Made by a program: the position numbers and the translations under genes
Part shown: positions 14,115-21,265 of the stretch, in pieces
How the letters are laid out: each line of letters opens with the position of its first letter
Position numbering within the stretch: position 1 is the stretch's first letter
The notes under the pieces: model-generated
Database searches by the model: none
What the model was told of the DNA's origin: nothing
The model's input: only the letters and a program-made list of their open reading frames with translations
IMG/VR virus record: IMGVR_UViG_3300048778_000056
Location: 1 to 23,112 of that record
Direction: 5' to 3' (one strand)
Source of the DNA: a virus
Length of the DNA stretch: 23,112 nt

Positions 14115-16259
14115 TCACTCCATATCAAATTTTGTCATAACACTTTCAGGCACATATTCTTCTATTAGTGGCACAAGTGTGCGCACAGCACCGACATATT
14201 CTTTTTTTATTGCCCACGCGTCTGCATTCTTCCTGCCTTCAAAGTCTGCGTCTTTTTCTGCTTCACCAGCAACTTTTTCAATCAATCCGAGAGCGTGTAA
14301 ATCTTCAAGTGTGCGCCTGGTGTATGTGGTTGACATTCCTGTGAACTGCGCCACCATCGTTGTTGAACGCAACGTTTCTTTCATTCGTTCCAGCACTTTC
14401 ACTTTGGCCAGTGGTATGTTATCTTTAATAATCCTGTAAGCAAAATCCCTGTCATCATCGTTTGCTTCACGCTGATGAATGAATGCATGCACGCGTGCCA
14501 TGCTGCAGATTGCCTTAAAAAGTCTGGTTGGATATTCTGCTTCAGGCAGCGCGTCAATATTCTTCTGCCAATCACGCGAAACATGCGCACGCACTTTTGC
14601 CAGAAATGCACACAGGTTCAATATGTCTGCTTCCATCGCATTTGGAAGTTCTGGCAATTCTTCACGTTGAAGGCGCTGATGCTGATGATCAATGAATGCC
14701 ATCGTTGCTTCATGCAGTTCCTGGCGCATTTCTGTTTCCTTTCCCATGTTTTCAATTGACTTTAAACTGGCTTTTATTGGATCGCCTTTTGGTCTAAAGA
14801 ACATTAAGCGTGTTCCAAGTGTCGAATTAAACCCTGAAAATTGTTCAATCGCATTTGTGCTTGCAAACAGAATGCTGCTGTTAATATCCCAATAAAATTT
14901 GTCAACCCCCCGTCCCCATGGTTTATGGTAAAATCCATCTGACAGTTCACGGAATTGTGCAAACACCAGGTTGCGTTCATCCTCTTTTGCAGACAACAAT
15001 GTTGTCAAATCCTTAATCACAATCATTCTGTGTTGCAATTGTGGAATGACATCTTCATTTGCTTTCCACCCAGAAATCAAACTGCTTTGTGTTAATGTGC
15101 TGAATGGATAAACAAATTGGTTGTCACGTTCACCAAACACGCGCATCATTTCCGTTTTCATACTTCCAGAAGGGCCAACAATGCCAAAATATGTTGGCTC
15201 GTAATTGCAGAAGTTCAGGACTGCCGCGCAAATTGGCGCTATGATGTTATATGGTTCAATAAAGAATGCCCACTTATGAAATATTTCCAGCAGTGCATCA
15301 ACTGTGTTGCATTCCATTGTGATTGCCTCAATTGGAATAATCACATCACGGTTTGGAACCTGTTTGCCATCGAATTTGACAATTGCTTTAATCTGATCGC
15401 CAGGTATTGTCATCGAACCAGCAGTGCCTGGCGTTCCAAGTGGCGCAGTGTCAATGTGATTTGACGTGACAAAATCAATTCCCTTTTGTATATCGCGTTC
15501 CAGGGTGCGTTCTTTAATCGGCAGTTTGCTGCGATGCAGTATTTCTGCAATCACATCAGGATCTTCTGTGAACGGCACGCACCTGGAAATCAATGATTCG
15601 CGCCCTTCTGATGCAGACCAATCAGGGTTCATTGATTTATAATCGCCATAAAACAATGTTGTGAATTCTGCACCCTTCTTTGATGCCTTTGCTTTTGCTA
15701 TAACATAATCAGCTTCGTCTGCATAATCAGCCTTTGATAGTGGCTTTTCAAATCGCTGTTTGGTTGAACCAAAAACTTCATCGTAAATTTCTTTCAATTC
15801 AGTTTCACGTGATTCGATTGTTGCAGGAAATTCTGGCCACATATTTCCTGTAAAAGTCATAAACCTATTTTCAGACCAGAATTCAATGTTGCCCTTTTTA
15901 TTATGTTCACCAGGTGCAGGTGAACGCACCCACACGTGGAAGCCTTCACCAGATGGCGAAATTTCTGTGTAAGAATTCAGCTTTTTAATCCTGTCTGTTG
16001 CAACACTGTCAATCATTCCACCATCAATGCAATGATCCAGGTCAACAGCAGAATAAGGATCATTGGCAGACAGCACGAACCCCACGCCATCATAACGATC
16101 AAGCGCATCAACGCATTCATCAAACGTGGACCACGTGCTGCTGTCTGTGCTGCTGGCGCGTTTATCTGTGCGTGGGTTCATTGGGATTTTATCTTTTGTG
16201 TTAAAATTAACCCACTGGCGCAAATCGCGCAGTTCAATAGGAATGTTTTGGATATTCAT
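14115..16259 (-). CDS. Primase-polymerase/helicase replication protein
   Basis: A 714-residue protein with two enzymatic parts. Residues 1-160 fit a primase-polymerase domain of the NrS-1/phage primpol type: GVGFVLSANDPYSAVDLDHC with D73 and D75, SGEGFHVWV with H108, and FWSENRFMTFTGN. Residues about 320-520 form a helicase ATPase with Walker A GPSGSMKT (363-369), Walker B MIVIKD (412-417) and an arginine segment FNSTLGTRLMFFRP. The C-terminus has a winged-helix-like STTMVAQFTGMSTTYTRRTL. It would prime and unwind viral DNA as the main replication enzyme. There is no Shine-Dalgarno; a U-rich tract and a terminator hairpin end a few bases before the ATG, so leaderless or attenuated expression is possible. 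Confidence 0.88.
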   Translation of the reverse strand: MNIQNIPIELRDLRQWVNFNTKDKIPMNPRTDKRASSTDSSTWSTFDECVDALDRYDGVGFVLSANDPYSAVDLDHCIDGGMIDSVATDRIKKLNSYTEISPSGEGFHVWVRSPAPGEHNKKGNIEFWSENRFMTFTGNMWPEFPATIESRETELKEIYDEVFGSTKQRFEKPLSKADYADEADYVIAKAKASKKGAEFTTLFYGDYKSMNPDWSASEGRESLISRCVPFTEDPDVIAEILHRSKLPIKERTLERDIQKGIDFVTSNHIDTAPLGTPGTAGSMTIPGDQIKAIVKFDGKQVPNRDVIIPIEAITMECNTVDALLEIFHKWAFFIEPYNIIAPICAAVLNFCNYEPTYFGIVGPSGSMKTEMMRVFGERDNQFVYPFSTLTQSSLISGWKANEDVIPQLQHRMIVIKDLTTLLSAKEDERNLVFAQFRELSDGFYHKPWGRGVDKFYWDINSSILFASTNAIEQFSGFNSTLGTRLMFFRPKGDPIKASLKSIENMGKETEMRQELHEATMAFIDHQHQRLQREELPELPNAMEADILNLCAFLAKVRAHVSRDWQKNIDALPEAEYPTRLFKAICSMARVHAFIHQREANDDDRDFAYRIIKDNIPLAKVKVLERMKETLRSTTMVAQFTGMSTTYTRRTLEDLHALGLIEKVAGEAEKDADFEGRKNADAWAIKKEYVGAVRTLVPLIEEYVPESVMTKFDME

Positions 16260-16263
16260 GATA

Positions 16264-16301
16264 AGAAAGAAAAAAGAAAAAGGTTGCGTTTATGCAACCT
16301 T
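16264..16301 (-). terminator. Hairpin plus T-tract terminator or attenuator before the primase gene
   Basis: On the minus strand AAGGTTGC-ATAAAC-GCAACCTT forms an 8-bp stem (16301-16280), followed by TTTTCTTTTTTCTTTC. It looks like a bacterial-type intrinsic terminator and has the T runs used by archaea. The stop codon of the upstream membrane gene is in the loop, and the primase ATG lies only about five bases past the T-tract. Confidence 0.65.
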
Positions 16302-16571
16302 AATTCTTAACAGCACTTCGGGCGCGTTGTAGTGTGCATAAACAGCATACACAATTGGAATTACAAACGAAATCCCAAATGTGAACACTGCCAGGATTAG
16401 TGCCACAACGATTGACACAATCCAACCTGCTGCAGATCCCCAAGATTTCTTTTTCAGCAACACAGTGCTGCTGCCTTCTTCTTTCACAGTGAATCCCTGC
16501 GTCATGAAGTCGTCAACCACACGATCCATTTCTGCCTTATCGGCAACTTCCCTTATTCGTGGACTTACCAT
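16290..16571 (-). CDS. Two-helix hydrophobic membrane protein
   Basis: A 93-residue protein. Residues 1-48 are soluble and resemble a small alpha-beta domain (MDRVVDDFMTQGFTVKEEGS followed by STVLLKKKSW). Residues 49-80 are strongly hydrophobic (GWIVSIVVALILAVFTFGIS then FVIPIVYAVYAHY), one long hairpin or two membrane helices. The start has the textbook AGTAGGTGAT site. Function unknown; similar small domain-plus-membrane proteins occur in archaea. Confidence 0.72.
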   Translation of the reverse strand: MVSPRIREVADKAEMDRVVDDFMTQGFTVKEEGSSTVLLKKKSWGSAAGWIVSIVVALILAVFTFGISFVIPIVYAVYAHYNAPEVLLRIKVA

Positions 16572-16613
16572 ATTTTATCACCTACTGGTTCCTTATGTAT
16601 TCGTCTGCTGTTT

Positions 16614-16727
16614 CTAATCTACAAGCCAGAAGTTCATTTCATCTGTTCCAATACATTTTGCGCGCACCCAACCTGCAACAAAATTTAATGCAACAAGTGC
16701 GTCTGTCTTTTTCACGCTGTCTGCCAT
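16614..16727 (-). CDS. Very small protein after the HNH gene
   Basis: A 37-residue frame (starts MADSVKKTDALVALNFVAGW) with a well-placed GGAGTGA provided by the end of the HNH gene. It ends in NFWLVD. Ribosome site, position and lack of any other gene here support it; no function is known. Confidence 0.55.
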   Translation of the reverse strand: MADSVKKTDALVALNFVAGWVRAKCIGTDEMNFWLVD

Positions 16728-16731
16728 TCTT

Positions 16732-17136
16732 TCACTCCGTGTTGTGTGGGCAATAACCATAAAACCCATATGACAGATTGCAGTTGTGACACAAAACCCT
16801 AAAACCTTCTGGAAAATCATTTCTGATAATCCATAGATAGAATCCTGCGCCACATCCTACTTTCTGCCTGTGTTTATGCCCACCACCATTTATGTGGTCA
16901 ATACATAGAAATTCTGATGCAGTTTCGCCACAGCATTCACATTTTGGATTGCCATTTGAATAATGCAATAGAACTTCTTTTCTTTTCTTCTGCGTGTATT
17001 CCTTTACATATGCAGCACGTTTTTCTATGCGTTCAGGAAATAATCCATATTTGCGTTTTGGTGCGCAGTCCGCGCAATATCGCTGTCTGCCATATGCTTC
17101 AATTTCCGTTCCACAAAACGTGCAGTTTTTCTTCAT
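16732..17136 (-). CDS. HNH endonuclease with extra N-terminal zinc ribbon
   Basis: A 134-residue enzyme. N-terminal zinc ribbon CTFCGTE...RYCADC (C5, C8, C21, C24), basic linker, then the HNH core: CECCGETASEFLCIDHINGG (C66, C69, D80, H81) and FPEGFRVLCHNCN (C116, C119). The core is closely similar to the protein at 7148-7540, which lacks the N-terminal ribbon. The ATG overlaps the stop of the ssDNA-binding candidate as ATGA. A selfish homing role is likely; participation in packaging or DNA nicking is an alternative. Confidence 0.83.
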   Translation of the reverse strand: MKKNCTFCGTEIEAYGRQRYCADCAPKRKYGLFPERIEKRAAYVKEYTQKKRKEVLLHYSNGNPKCECCGETASEFLCIDHINGGGHKHRQKVGCGAGFYLWIIRNDFPEGFRVLCHNCNLSYGFYGYCPHNTE

Positions 17137-17555
17137 CGTATTGTTGATTGTTTCTTTGTTGGAACCCTGATTTTATCCACGTTGTTGTAAAGCCCATTGC
17201 TCGTCTTTGACACCAATATTTCACACGTAGTGCCGCGCAGTTCCTTCAGGCGCATTGGGAATGGTTCATTCACATCTTTTCCCAACATTTGTGCAACAAC
17301 AGCTTTCAAACCACTGCGCGCACCCCAACTGCGATTGACACGCGTGGCCAGAAACACATCTTCATCAGTTTCAGCGTCTTTGGCGCTGACTTTAAACCAC
17401 AGCATTATTTTATCAATGCCTTCTGCGTGCCATTGGTCAACAACTTTGGGCAGCACCTGGTAGTTTTCAAACGTGGCCAAATACCAATCGTCATCCAACA
17501 ACACACGTGGACCATCCTGAAATTCAATTTCTTCCGGTTCTTCAAATTGTTTCAT
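17133..17555 (-). CDS. Probable ssDNA-binding (OB-fold-like) replication protein
   Basis: A 140-residue acidic protein with a pattern common in phage replication regions: DDWYLATFENYQVLPKVVDQ, then KIMLWFKVSA, FLATRVNRSWGARSGLKAVV, AQMLGKD and LRGTTCEILVSKTSNGLYNN with a final VDKIRVP strand. The alternation of strands and the place near the primase fit a single-strand-binding protein. The identification rests on pattern and context. Its start has GGAGTAATAATATG. Confidence 0.6.
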   Translation of the reverse strand: MKQFEEPEEIEFQDGPRVLLDDDWYLATFENYQVLPKVVDQWHAEGIDKIMLWFKVSAKDAETDEDVFLATRVNRSWGARSGLKAVVAQMLGKDVNEPFPMRLKELRGTTCEILVSKTSNGLYNNVDKIRVPTKKQSTIR

Positions 17556-17559
17556 ATTA

Positions 17560-17688
17560 TTACTCCGTTAATGCAGCCTGCACTGTTGCCAGTGCTTCTG
17601 TTACAACTTCCCTGTCCATTGCACGAACAGACATATACAAATAACCTTCTAGAAACCGAAGGCTGTTTATTGCTTCTTGGTTTTCCAT
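17560..17688 (-). CDS. Small helical protein upstream of the ssDNA-binding candidate
   Basis: A 42-residue frame (MENQEAINSLRFLEGYLYMS then VRAMDREVVTEALATVQ) with the strong signal GGAGTGAACAA before ATG 17688. It is predicted to be all helix. Its stop leads straight into the ribosome site of the next gene. Function unknown. Confidence 0.6.
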   Translation of the reverse strand: MENQEAINSLRFLEGYLYMSVRAMDREVVTEALATVQAALTE

Positions 17689-17706
17689 TTGTTCACTCCT
17701 TTCTGT

Positions 17707-17874
17707 TTATTCATTCACGTCTGATTCTGTTCCGCTGCAGATCAACATAGTGAAATCACATGCCGGTCCGCTATAATCAGGCGTGTATGACTTTGTATAT
17801 AACTTGTCACAATGTTTGCAGTCAGTCTGCCATGCCACTGGCCTGTTCTTTAGTCTGCAAAACACGTGCGTCAT
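17707..17874 (-). CDS. Small Cys-rich protein
   Basis: A 55-residue frame from ATG 17874, two bases from the previous stop. It has TDCKHCDKLY (CxxC) and single Cys at F-C-R, A-C-D and I-C-S. Length and Cys content match the other mini zinc proteins of this block. It has no strong ribosome site, so coupling is likely. Confidence 0.55.
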   Translation of the reverse strand: MTHVFCRLKNRPVAWQTDCKHCDKLYTKSYTPDYSGPACDFTMLICSGTESDVNE

Positions 17875-17875
17875 T

Positions 17876-18199
17876 TCAACATTCCACCACGTTCTGTGCA
17901 GCCAACGCTGTTGCTTCTTTCATCGCCGCGTTCAACCGTGTGATTTCATCAGCCATTTCTTTCATTCGCACTGCTGCTTCCTGATTGATTTCCAAATAAC
18001 GTTCACGCTCGCTGCTGCACGTGTTAAGTTTTGACATCAATTCCGCATTCTTTGTTGACAACTGTTTGACCAGGTTGCATTCTGCGCACTTTTGGTTCTG
18101 TGCAATCGTCAGCGCGTCAACTTCTGCTTCCAGTTCTGCGATTGTGTTTGCCGCAGCGTCTGGATCAGTCATATGTTCAATGCTTTCTTCATTAATCAT
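17876..18199 (-). CDS. Coiled-coil protein
   Basis: A 107-residue protein, nearly all helical heptads: NTIAELEAEVDALTIAQNQK, CAECNLVKQLSTKNAELMSK and MKEMADEITRLNAAMKEATA. It has a CAEC motif in the middle and ends VVEC. It should form a parallel dimer or larger bundle; function unknown. The ribosome site is TTGGTGA. Confidence 0.7.
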   Translation of the reverse strand: MINEESIEHMTDPDAAANTIAELEAEVDALTIAQNQKCAECNLVKQLSTKNAELMSKLNTCSSERERYLEINQEAAVRMKEMADEITRLNAAMKEATALAAQNVVEC

Positions 18200-18359
18200 T
18201 TTTCACCAACTTCAAATCATCAGTGTGCTTCGATTCGTTATATATTCGCCTGCGTTTCTTGATGCAGGAAGTGCAGATTGCAACGTGCCATTTGTTCAAC
18301 AGCACGCCACAGTCTGCGCATCGTCTTTCGCCATCGCACAATGTTTGTTCAACCACCAT
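18192..18359 (-). CDS. Small zinc-ribbon protein
   Basis: A 55-residue protein from ATG 18359, chosen because CAGGTGG lies just upstream; a longer frame to 18386 would overlap the previous gene by 38 bases. It has CADCGVLLNKW and AICTSCIKKRRR, two CxxC pairs followed by a basic stretch, a zinc ribbon likely to bind nucleic acid. Confidence 0.65.
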   Translation of the reverse strand: MVVEQTLCDGERRCADCGVLLNKWHVAICTSCIKKRRRIYNESKHTDDLKLVKND

Positions 18360-18567
18360 TTGTCCACCTGCGCAGCCGGTTTTCAATCATAAGCAGCAGA
18401 CCAAGCGCCAGTGCTGCTTCAATGAAGATGGCCATATCTGTCAATTCTGTGATATGATCGCGCTGCTGGTCTGCAACACGACTTTCCAGGTTGCTCGTTG
18501 TGACACAAATGCTGGCCAGTTCTGTTGAAATCAACAATTTATTTTCGCTTTTTTCGCTGCTTTGCAA
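18349..18567 (-). CDS. Small membrane protein with TTG start
   Basis: A 72-residue frame. Its only early start is TTG 18567, but the very good GGTGGTGAT lies four bases before it, which argues that TTG is used. The N-terminal half is soluble and polar. A membrane helix is at about 46-60 (AIFIEAALALGLLLM), followed by a basic RLRRW end. Possibly a spanin-like or holin-like accessory; unknown. Confidence 0.6.
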   Translation of the reverse strand: MQSSEKSENKLLISTELASICVTTSNLESRVADQQRDHITELTDMAIFIEAALALGLLLMIENRLRRWTNGG

Positions 18568-18745
18568 CTAAATCACCACCATTGTGGCAAATGGCTGCCT
18601 TCCCTGCGTGTGTCATTTCGTCATATGTGCGCAGTTCTGCTGGCCCAACTTCGCGTTTGCATTCATCACATTCATAAGAATTTTTTGGATCGCGCGATTT
18701 AAACCCACAATACGGGCAATACAGGGAATACTTGGTTGCTGCCAT
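18539..18745 (-). CDS. Small zinc-ribbon protein
   Basis: A 68-residue protein with LYCPYCGFKSRD and YECDECKREVG, a classic two-CxxC zinc ribbon, and a basic KQRKKRK tail that would favour nucleic acid. Start signal is AGAAGGTGCGATAACA before ATG. The next gene starts inside its end. Confidence 0.7.
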   Translation of the reverse strand: MAATKYSLYCPYCGFKSRDPKNSYECDECKREVGPAELRTYDEMTHAGKAAICHNGGDLVAKQRKKRK

Positions 18746-18747
18746 TG

Positions 18748-18933
18748 TTATCGCACCTTCTTTGTCACAATGCCATGAAGGTCAACTTCTGTTTTTTGTT
18801 TATAGAACGGTATTGTAGTGCCTGTGTCTGTGCGCAGTGATGTTTCCACCAGTGTGTTGTCAACAGTCAACGTTTTTATCTGCAGTTCATATGTGGTTTC
18901 GTGGCCATCGTGCAACACCAGGGTGGCTGTCAT
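18748..18933 (-). CDS. Small beta-rich hypothetical protein
   Basis: A 61-residue protein of alternating strand pattern (TLVLHDGHETTYELQIKTLT then VDNTLVETSL and IPFYKQKTEVDLHG). No family recognised. It is linked to the upstream gene by a TGATG overlap. Confidence 0.65.
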   Translation of the reverse strand: MTATLVLHDGHETTYELQIKTLTVDNTLVETSLRTDTGTTIPFYKQKTEVDLHGIVTKKVR

Positions 18934-19214
18934 CAGTCATCCCGATATTGCTTCAACTCTTTGCGTGCTGCGTCCAGACCAGCTTCTGCTGCCGCCAGCT
19001 TCTGTTCTAGAACATATACCTTTTCAGCATTTGCGCCAGATTCTTTAAAGTGTGGACAGTTATAGGACATTTCTGGCCAAACCCACACAAAGTTGTTCGT
19101 CTGTTTGCTCTGTTTATTCCAGTATGCGCACTGGAAGCTGTTCATCTGTTCGTCAGTGTCAAATTCAAAATCTAACACTTCTGTGCAAAATCTACAGTTT
19201 TTATTACTTACCAT
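18933..19214 (-). CDS. Hypothetical protein with Cys motifs and a C-terminal helix
   Basis: A 93-residue protein. It has NCRFCTEVLDF, later QCAYW and YNCPHF, which together could bind zinc, then a helical tail VYVLEQKLAAAEAGLDAARK. Start signal GGAGTGAACAAAA before ATG is excellent, and the gene overlaps the previous stop by 11 bases. Function unknown. Confidence 0.68.
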   Translation of the reverse strand: MVSNKNCRFCTEVLDFEFDTDEQMNSFQCAYWNKQSKQTNNFVWVWPEMSYNCPHFKESGANAEKVYVLEQKLAAAEAGLDAARKELKQYRDD

Positions 19215-19629
19215 TTTTGTTCACTCCTTTTAAATCTACAGTCCACGGTTCAATCACTTTTAAGTTCTTTGTAAATGCAATCAAGTGGTCTGCTAGTTTC
19301 TGGTTTGCAGTCACTGTATGGTTGCCGAGATCAATTAATTCTGTTTTTTCGTTCCACGAATTCTTATATAACAGTGGATATTTGTGTTTAGGTTTCATGC
19401 GCTTATATCCAACACTGACGGGGTTGCGCTGTGGCTTCTGCCGTTTTGGCGATGCCATAATTGGTGCTGTTTCCTTTTCATTCTTCCACATATCATCAAG
19501 TATGCCTTCAAACTTCATGCTGTTGCATCTGTCAATGCCTGAACGGATGTCGAAACTATTTATCAGCACCTTATACGTCATATTTTCCAGATGCACTATT
19601 GCATACCAGTTCTGTGGAAGTGCAGTCAC
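19204..19629 (-). CDS. Hypothetical protein with GTG start
   Basis: A 141-residue basic protein from GTG 19629, whose GTG overlaps the previous stop by four bases. It has a strand-rich N-terminus (NWYAIVHLENMTYKVLINSF), a basic Pro-containing middle (ASPKRQKPQRNP) and a mixed C-terminus. I do not recognise it. Confidence 0.65.
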   Translation of the reverse strand: MTALPQNWYAIVHLENMTYKVLINSFDIRSGIDRCNSMKFEGILDDMWKNEKETAPIMASPKRQKPQRNPVSVGYKRMKPKHKYPLLYKNSWNEKTELIDLGNHTVTANQKLADHLIAFTKNLKVIEPWTVDLKGVNKNGK

Positions 19630-19760
19630 ACTAGCACCGTTTTAAAAAGCACAATGTCCGCAGCCAGGATTAACAAAATAAGCTGCGCCAATGCCAACAC
19701 AACCAGGATTTGTCCAAGCTGTGTGTTCTGAAAAAACTGCTTCACGCTCTTTGGTTTCAT
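19626..19760 (-). CDS. Small single-span membrane protein
   Basis: A 44-residue frame from ATG 19760 with the strong GGAGTGAACAGA site. It has one hydrophobic helix (ILVVLALAQLILLILAADIV). The same reading frame stays open upstream for about 37 more codons and encodes a second hydrophobic stretch (VGLFISATWLLMLFGTAGV), but the only upstream candidate start is an internal ATG within it. Confidence 0.58.
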   Translation of the reverse strand: MKPKSVKQFFQNTQLGQILVVLALAQLILLILAADIVLFKTVLV

Positions 19761-19792
19761 TTTTCTGTTCACTCCTGCCGTTCCAAACAGCA

Positions 19793-19858
19793 TCAGCAGC
19801 CAGGTGGCGGAGATGAAAAGACCAACCCTGGCTGTTGCCAGATACCGAACGACACCAT
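19793..19858 (-). CDS. Possible leaderless 21-residue upstream peptide
   Basis: ATG 19858 lies about 22 bases from the TATA box, where a leaderless archaeal transcript would begin, and opens a 21-codon frame (MVSFGIWQQPGLVFSSPPPG). It overlaps the second hydrophobic stretch in another frame. Tentative. Confidence 0.25.
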   Translation of the reverse strand: MVSFGIWQQPGLVFSSPPPGC

Positions 19859-19874
19859 ACAGATGAGCCTTAGA

Positions 19875-19884
19875 CTATTTATAA
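19875..19884 (-). promoter_or_regulatory. Candidate TATA box inside the small-gene block
   Basis: Minus-strand TTATAAATAG lies between the gene ending at 19907 and the next small genes, in the only longer gap nearby (19761-19906). It could start an internal transcript for the genes from 19760 down. A small CTGGC-AACA-GCCAG hairpin follows in the leader. Confidence 0.5.
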
Positions 19885-19906
19885 TTGCTGTTTGAAAGCG
19901 GGATTG

Positions 19907-20272
19907 CTAAACTTCATCAATCAGTGGCAGCGTGGATTCTTTTGGCTTCAGCTCGTCACTAACTTTGAAGTGAAACATCTTAAACAACACAGCCCTGCGT
20001 GCGTGGATGTCATTCATCACTTCACGGTGCAGTTCTAATGACCACACGCCGTGTGCAATAAATTCTGTGTCCTGTAAAAGTGAAAGGATGTGGCCAAATG
20101 CAGCATACTGGTGGCTGTCGTGAACGTCATAAACACGTTCAACATAATCCTGTTTTTCTTTGTCCCAAACACGAATTCCGGCAAATTTCAGACAGTGCAG
20201 TTCTTTGTCAATCCTGCGCAGCTTCATTTGACAGCGTTGGAAAGGAACAGTATCATGTGCATCTGGTTGCAT
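19907..20272 (-). CDS. Hypothetical protein following a candidate promoter
   Basis: A 121-residue protein with MKLRRIDKELHCLKFAGIRV, YVERVYDVHDSHQYAAFGHI and a C-terminal FHFKVSDELKPKES. His-rich segments (VHDSHQYAAFGH) are notable but no known motif fits. The ATG lies about 54 bases after a TATA-like box. Function unknown. Confidence 0.62.
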   Translation of the reverse strand: MQPDAHDTVPFQRCQMKLRRIDKELHCLKFAGIRVWDKEKQDYVERVYDVHDSHQYAAFGHILSLLQDTEFIAHGVWSLELHREVMNDIHARRAVLFKMFHFKVSDELKPKESTLPLIDEV

Positions 20273-20405
20273 TTAGGCATCCAAATGTGTTGCACTGTTG
20301 CCGGTTATACTTTGCGCGTGCGCAACATATAAGAAGCAAAAAAAGAAAGGAAAGGATTGGATTTGAAGGCCACAAAAACAGAAAAATTTGTTCACTCCTT
20401 CCCAT
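20253..20405 (-). CDS. Doubtful hydrophobic frame over the promoter region
   Basis: A 50-residue frame from ATG 20405 with a signal-peptide-like opening (LFLWPSNPILSFLFLLLICC) and a Cys-containing tail (NRQQCNTFGCLNATRCT). It lies across T-rich DNA and a promoter-like site and lacks a good ribosome site, so the hydrophobic part may only reflect oligo-T. Reported with low confidence. Confidence 0.25.
   Translation of the reverse strand: MGRSEQIFLFLWPSNPILSFLFLLLICCARAKYNRQQCNTFGCLNATRCT
20312..20333 (-). promoter_or_regulatory. TATA-like box with adjacent palindrome TTGCGC-GT-GCGCAA
   Basis: Minus-strand CTTATATG (20333-20326) is followed immediately by the palindrome at 20325-20312. Upstream is a T-rich stretch (TTTCTTTTTTTGC, about 20334-20347) that could end the previous transcript. 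TATA then operator is the same layout as at 2516-2550, with a different sequence. The gene at 20272 is the likely target. Confidence 0.5.
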
Positions 20406-20446
20406 ATTCGTCTGCGTTTTGCTAGTGGCCTTCGTTCCTTTTTAAT

Positions 20447-20527
20447 TTATTTCTCTGGCGTGAATTTGTTGTTTTCAATCGTCACCATTGGATCATATGC
20501 GCCAGTGCTGGCTTTTGGTGATGACAT
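20447..20527 (-). CDS. Possible very small protein
   Basis: A 26-residue frame (MSSPKASTGAYDPMVTIENN) right after the stop of the HGWxDS-family gene, with GGCGGC upstream. Short, but it fits the dense packing. Below it lies about 170 bases with a T-rich terminator-like tract and promoter. Confidence 0.4.
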   Translation of the reverse strand: MSSPKASTGAYDPMVTIENNKFTPEK

Positions 20528-20528
20528 T

Positions 20529-20780
20529 TCAATGCCGCCAACTACTTCTGTAGAAAGTCACACTGCCGTTTTTGACATCAGCACGCGTGACCAACAGACA
20601 CAGTGGATCAGCACCCTGTATAACCCAATATTCGCCATCAGGGACCATCCAGAAAAATGTTTCACTATCCCGCCAACCGTGTTCAAAATTCAGCGTGACA
20701 TCAGCACCATCCATCTTACACAGACGGATTGGTGGCGCAATTGCCTGGACACATAGTTTTGTTACATTCATTTGTTTCAC
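20529..20780 (-). CDS. Hypothetical protein, HGWxDS/VPDGxYWVIQG family, copy B
   Basis: An 83-residue protein with FEHGWRDSETFFWMVPDGEY followed by WVIQG (residues 33-56). It is the shorter paralog of the protein at 6205-6564 and covers only the shared domain. The ribosome site AGGTGA is strong. Both copies lie among accessory genes, so a host-directed role is conceivable but not shown. Confidence 0.75.
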   Translation of the reverse strand: MKQMNVTKLCVQAIAPPIRLCKMDGADVTLNFEHGWRDSETFFWMVPDGEYWVIQGADPLCLLVTRADVKNGSVTFYRSSWRH

Positions 20781-20782
20781 CT

Positions 20783-20884
20783 TCAGTTTTCGTTATCCAT
20801 CAGATAAACCAGCAGTTCATCCACAGATTTGCAGCCACGTCTGTATTTCAAATCCATAGTGCGCAGCCAGGTTTCCCTATTCAC
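20783..20884 (-). CDS. Very small protein with GTG start
   Basis: A 33-residue frame (VNRETWLRTMDLKYRRGCKS followed by VDELLVYLMDNEN) whose GTG overlaps the end of the upstream gene by eight bases and whose stop merges into the next ribosome site (TGAAGGTGA). Its placement leaves no gap, which supports it. Confidence 0.5.
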   Translation of the reverse strand: MNRETWLRTMDLKYRRGCKSVDELLVYLMDNEN

Positions 20885-21260
20885 GCGCAGTGTCTTTGTT
20901 TTCGCTGTCATTTACTGCTGTCCTCACCATGTCAACATACATTTCATGGATGAAATGTGTTGCTTCTTTGATTGTCTTATTCGCTTCTGCTGCAGTCATT
21001 CCAACCTTCAGCCGTCTGCCAATTTCCACGCCACAATCTGCAGCTTCACCATATGCCAGCAGATCTTCTGTGGTTTTATCACGAAATGGATTTGGCAACA
21101 TTTCATCGTCTGCTGCGTGCAGCTCGATCAGCGCCAGGGCAACATTGCTGATCAATTTGGCGTGCGCATTGTATTGTTCAATCATCGCTTCATCCAACAC
21201 AACGTCTGTCATGCTGTCCAGCAGTTCATCAACCATTTTTGACATTTCTTCATCTGACAT
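20877..21260 (-). CDS. Acidic helical hypothetical protein
   Basis: A 127-residue strongly acidic, mostly helical protein: MSDEEMSKMVDELLDSMTDV, then NVALALIELHAADDEM and GMTAAEANKTIKEATHFIHE. The ribosome site is GGAAGTGAT. Small acidic proteins made early by viruses often bind host proteins or mimic DNA, but nothing specific can be seen here. Confidence 0.7.
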   Translation of the reverse strand: MSDEEMSKMVDELLDSMTDVVLDEAMIEQYNAHAKLISNVALALIELHAADDEMLPNPFRDKTTEDLLAYGEAADCGVEIGRRLKVGMTAAEANKTIKEATHFIHEMYVDMVRTAVNDSENKDTARE

Positions 21261-21265
21261 TGTTT

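Noticed and set aside
19052-19645. 197-residue plus-strand open frame
   Set aside because: Lies opposite two supported minus-strand genes that have strong start signals and overlaps; translation shows no domain.
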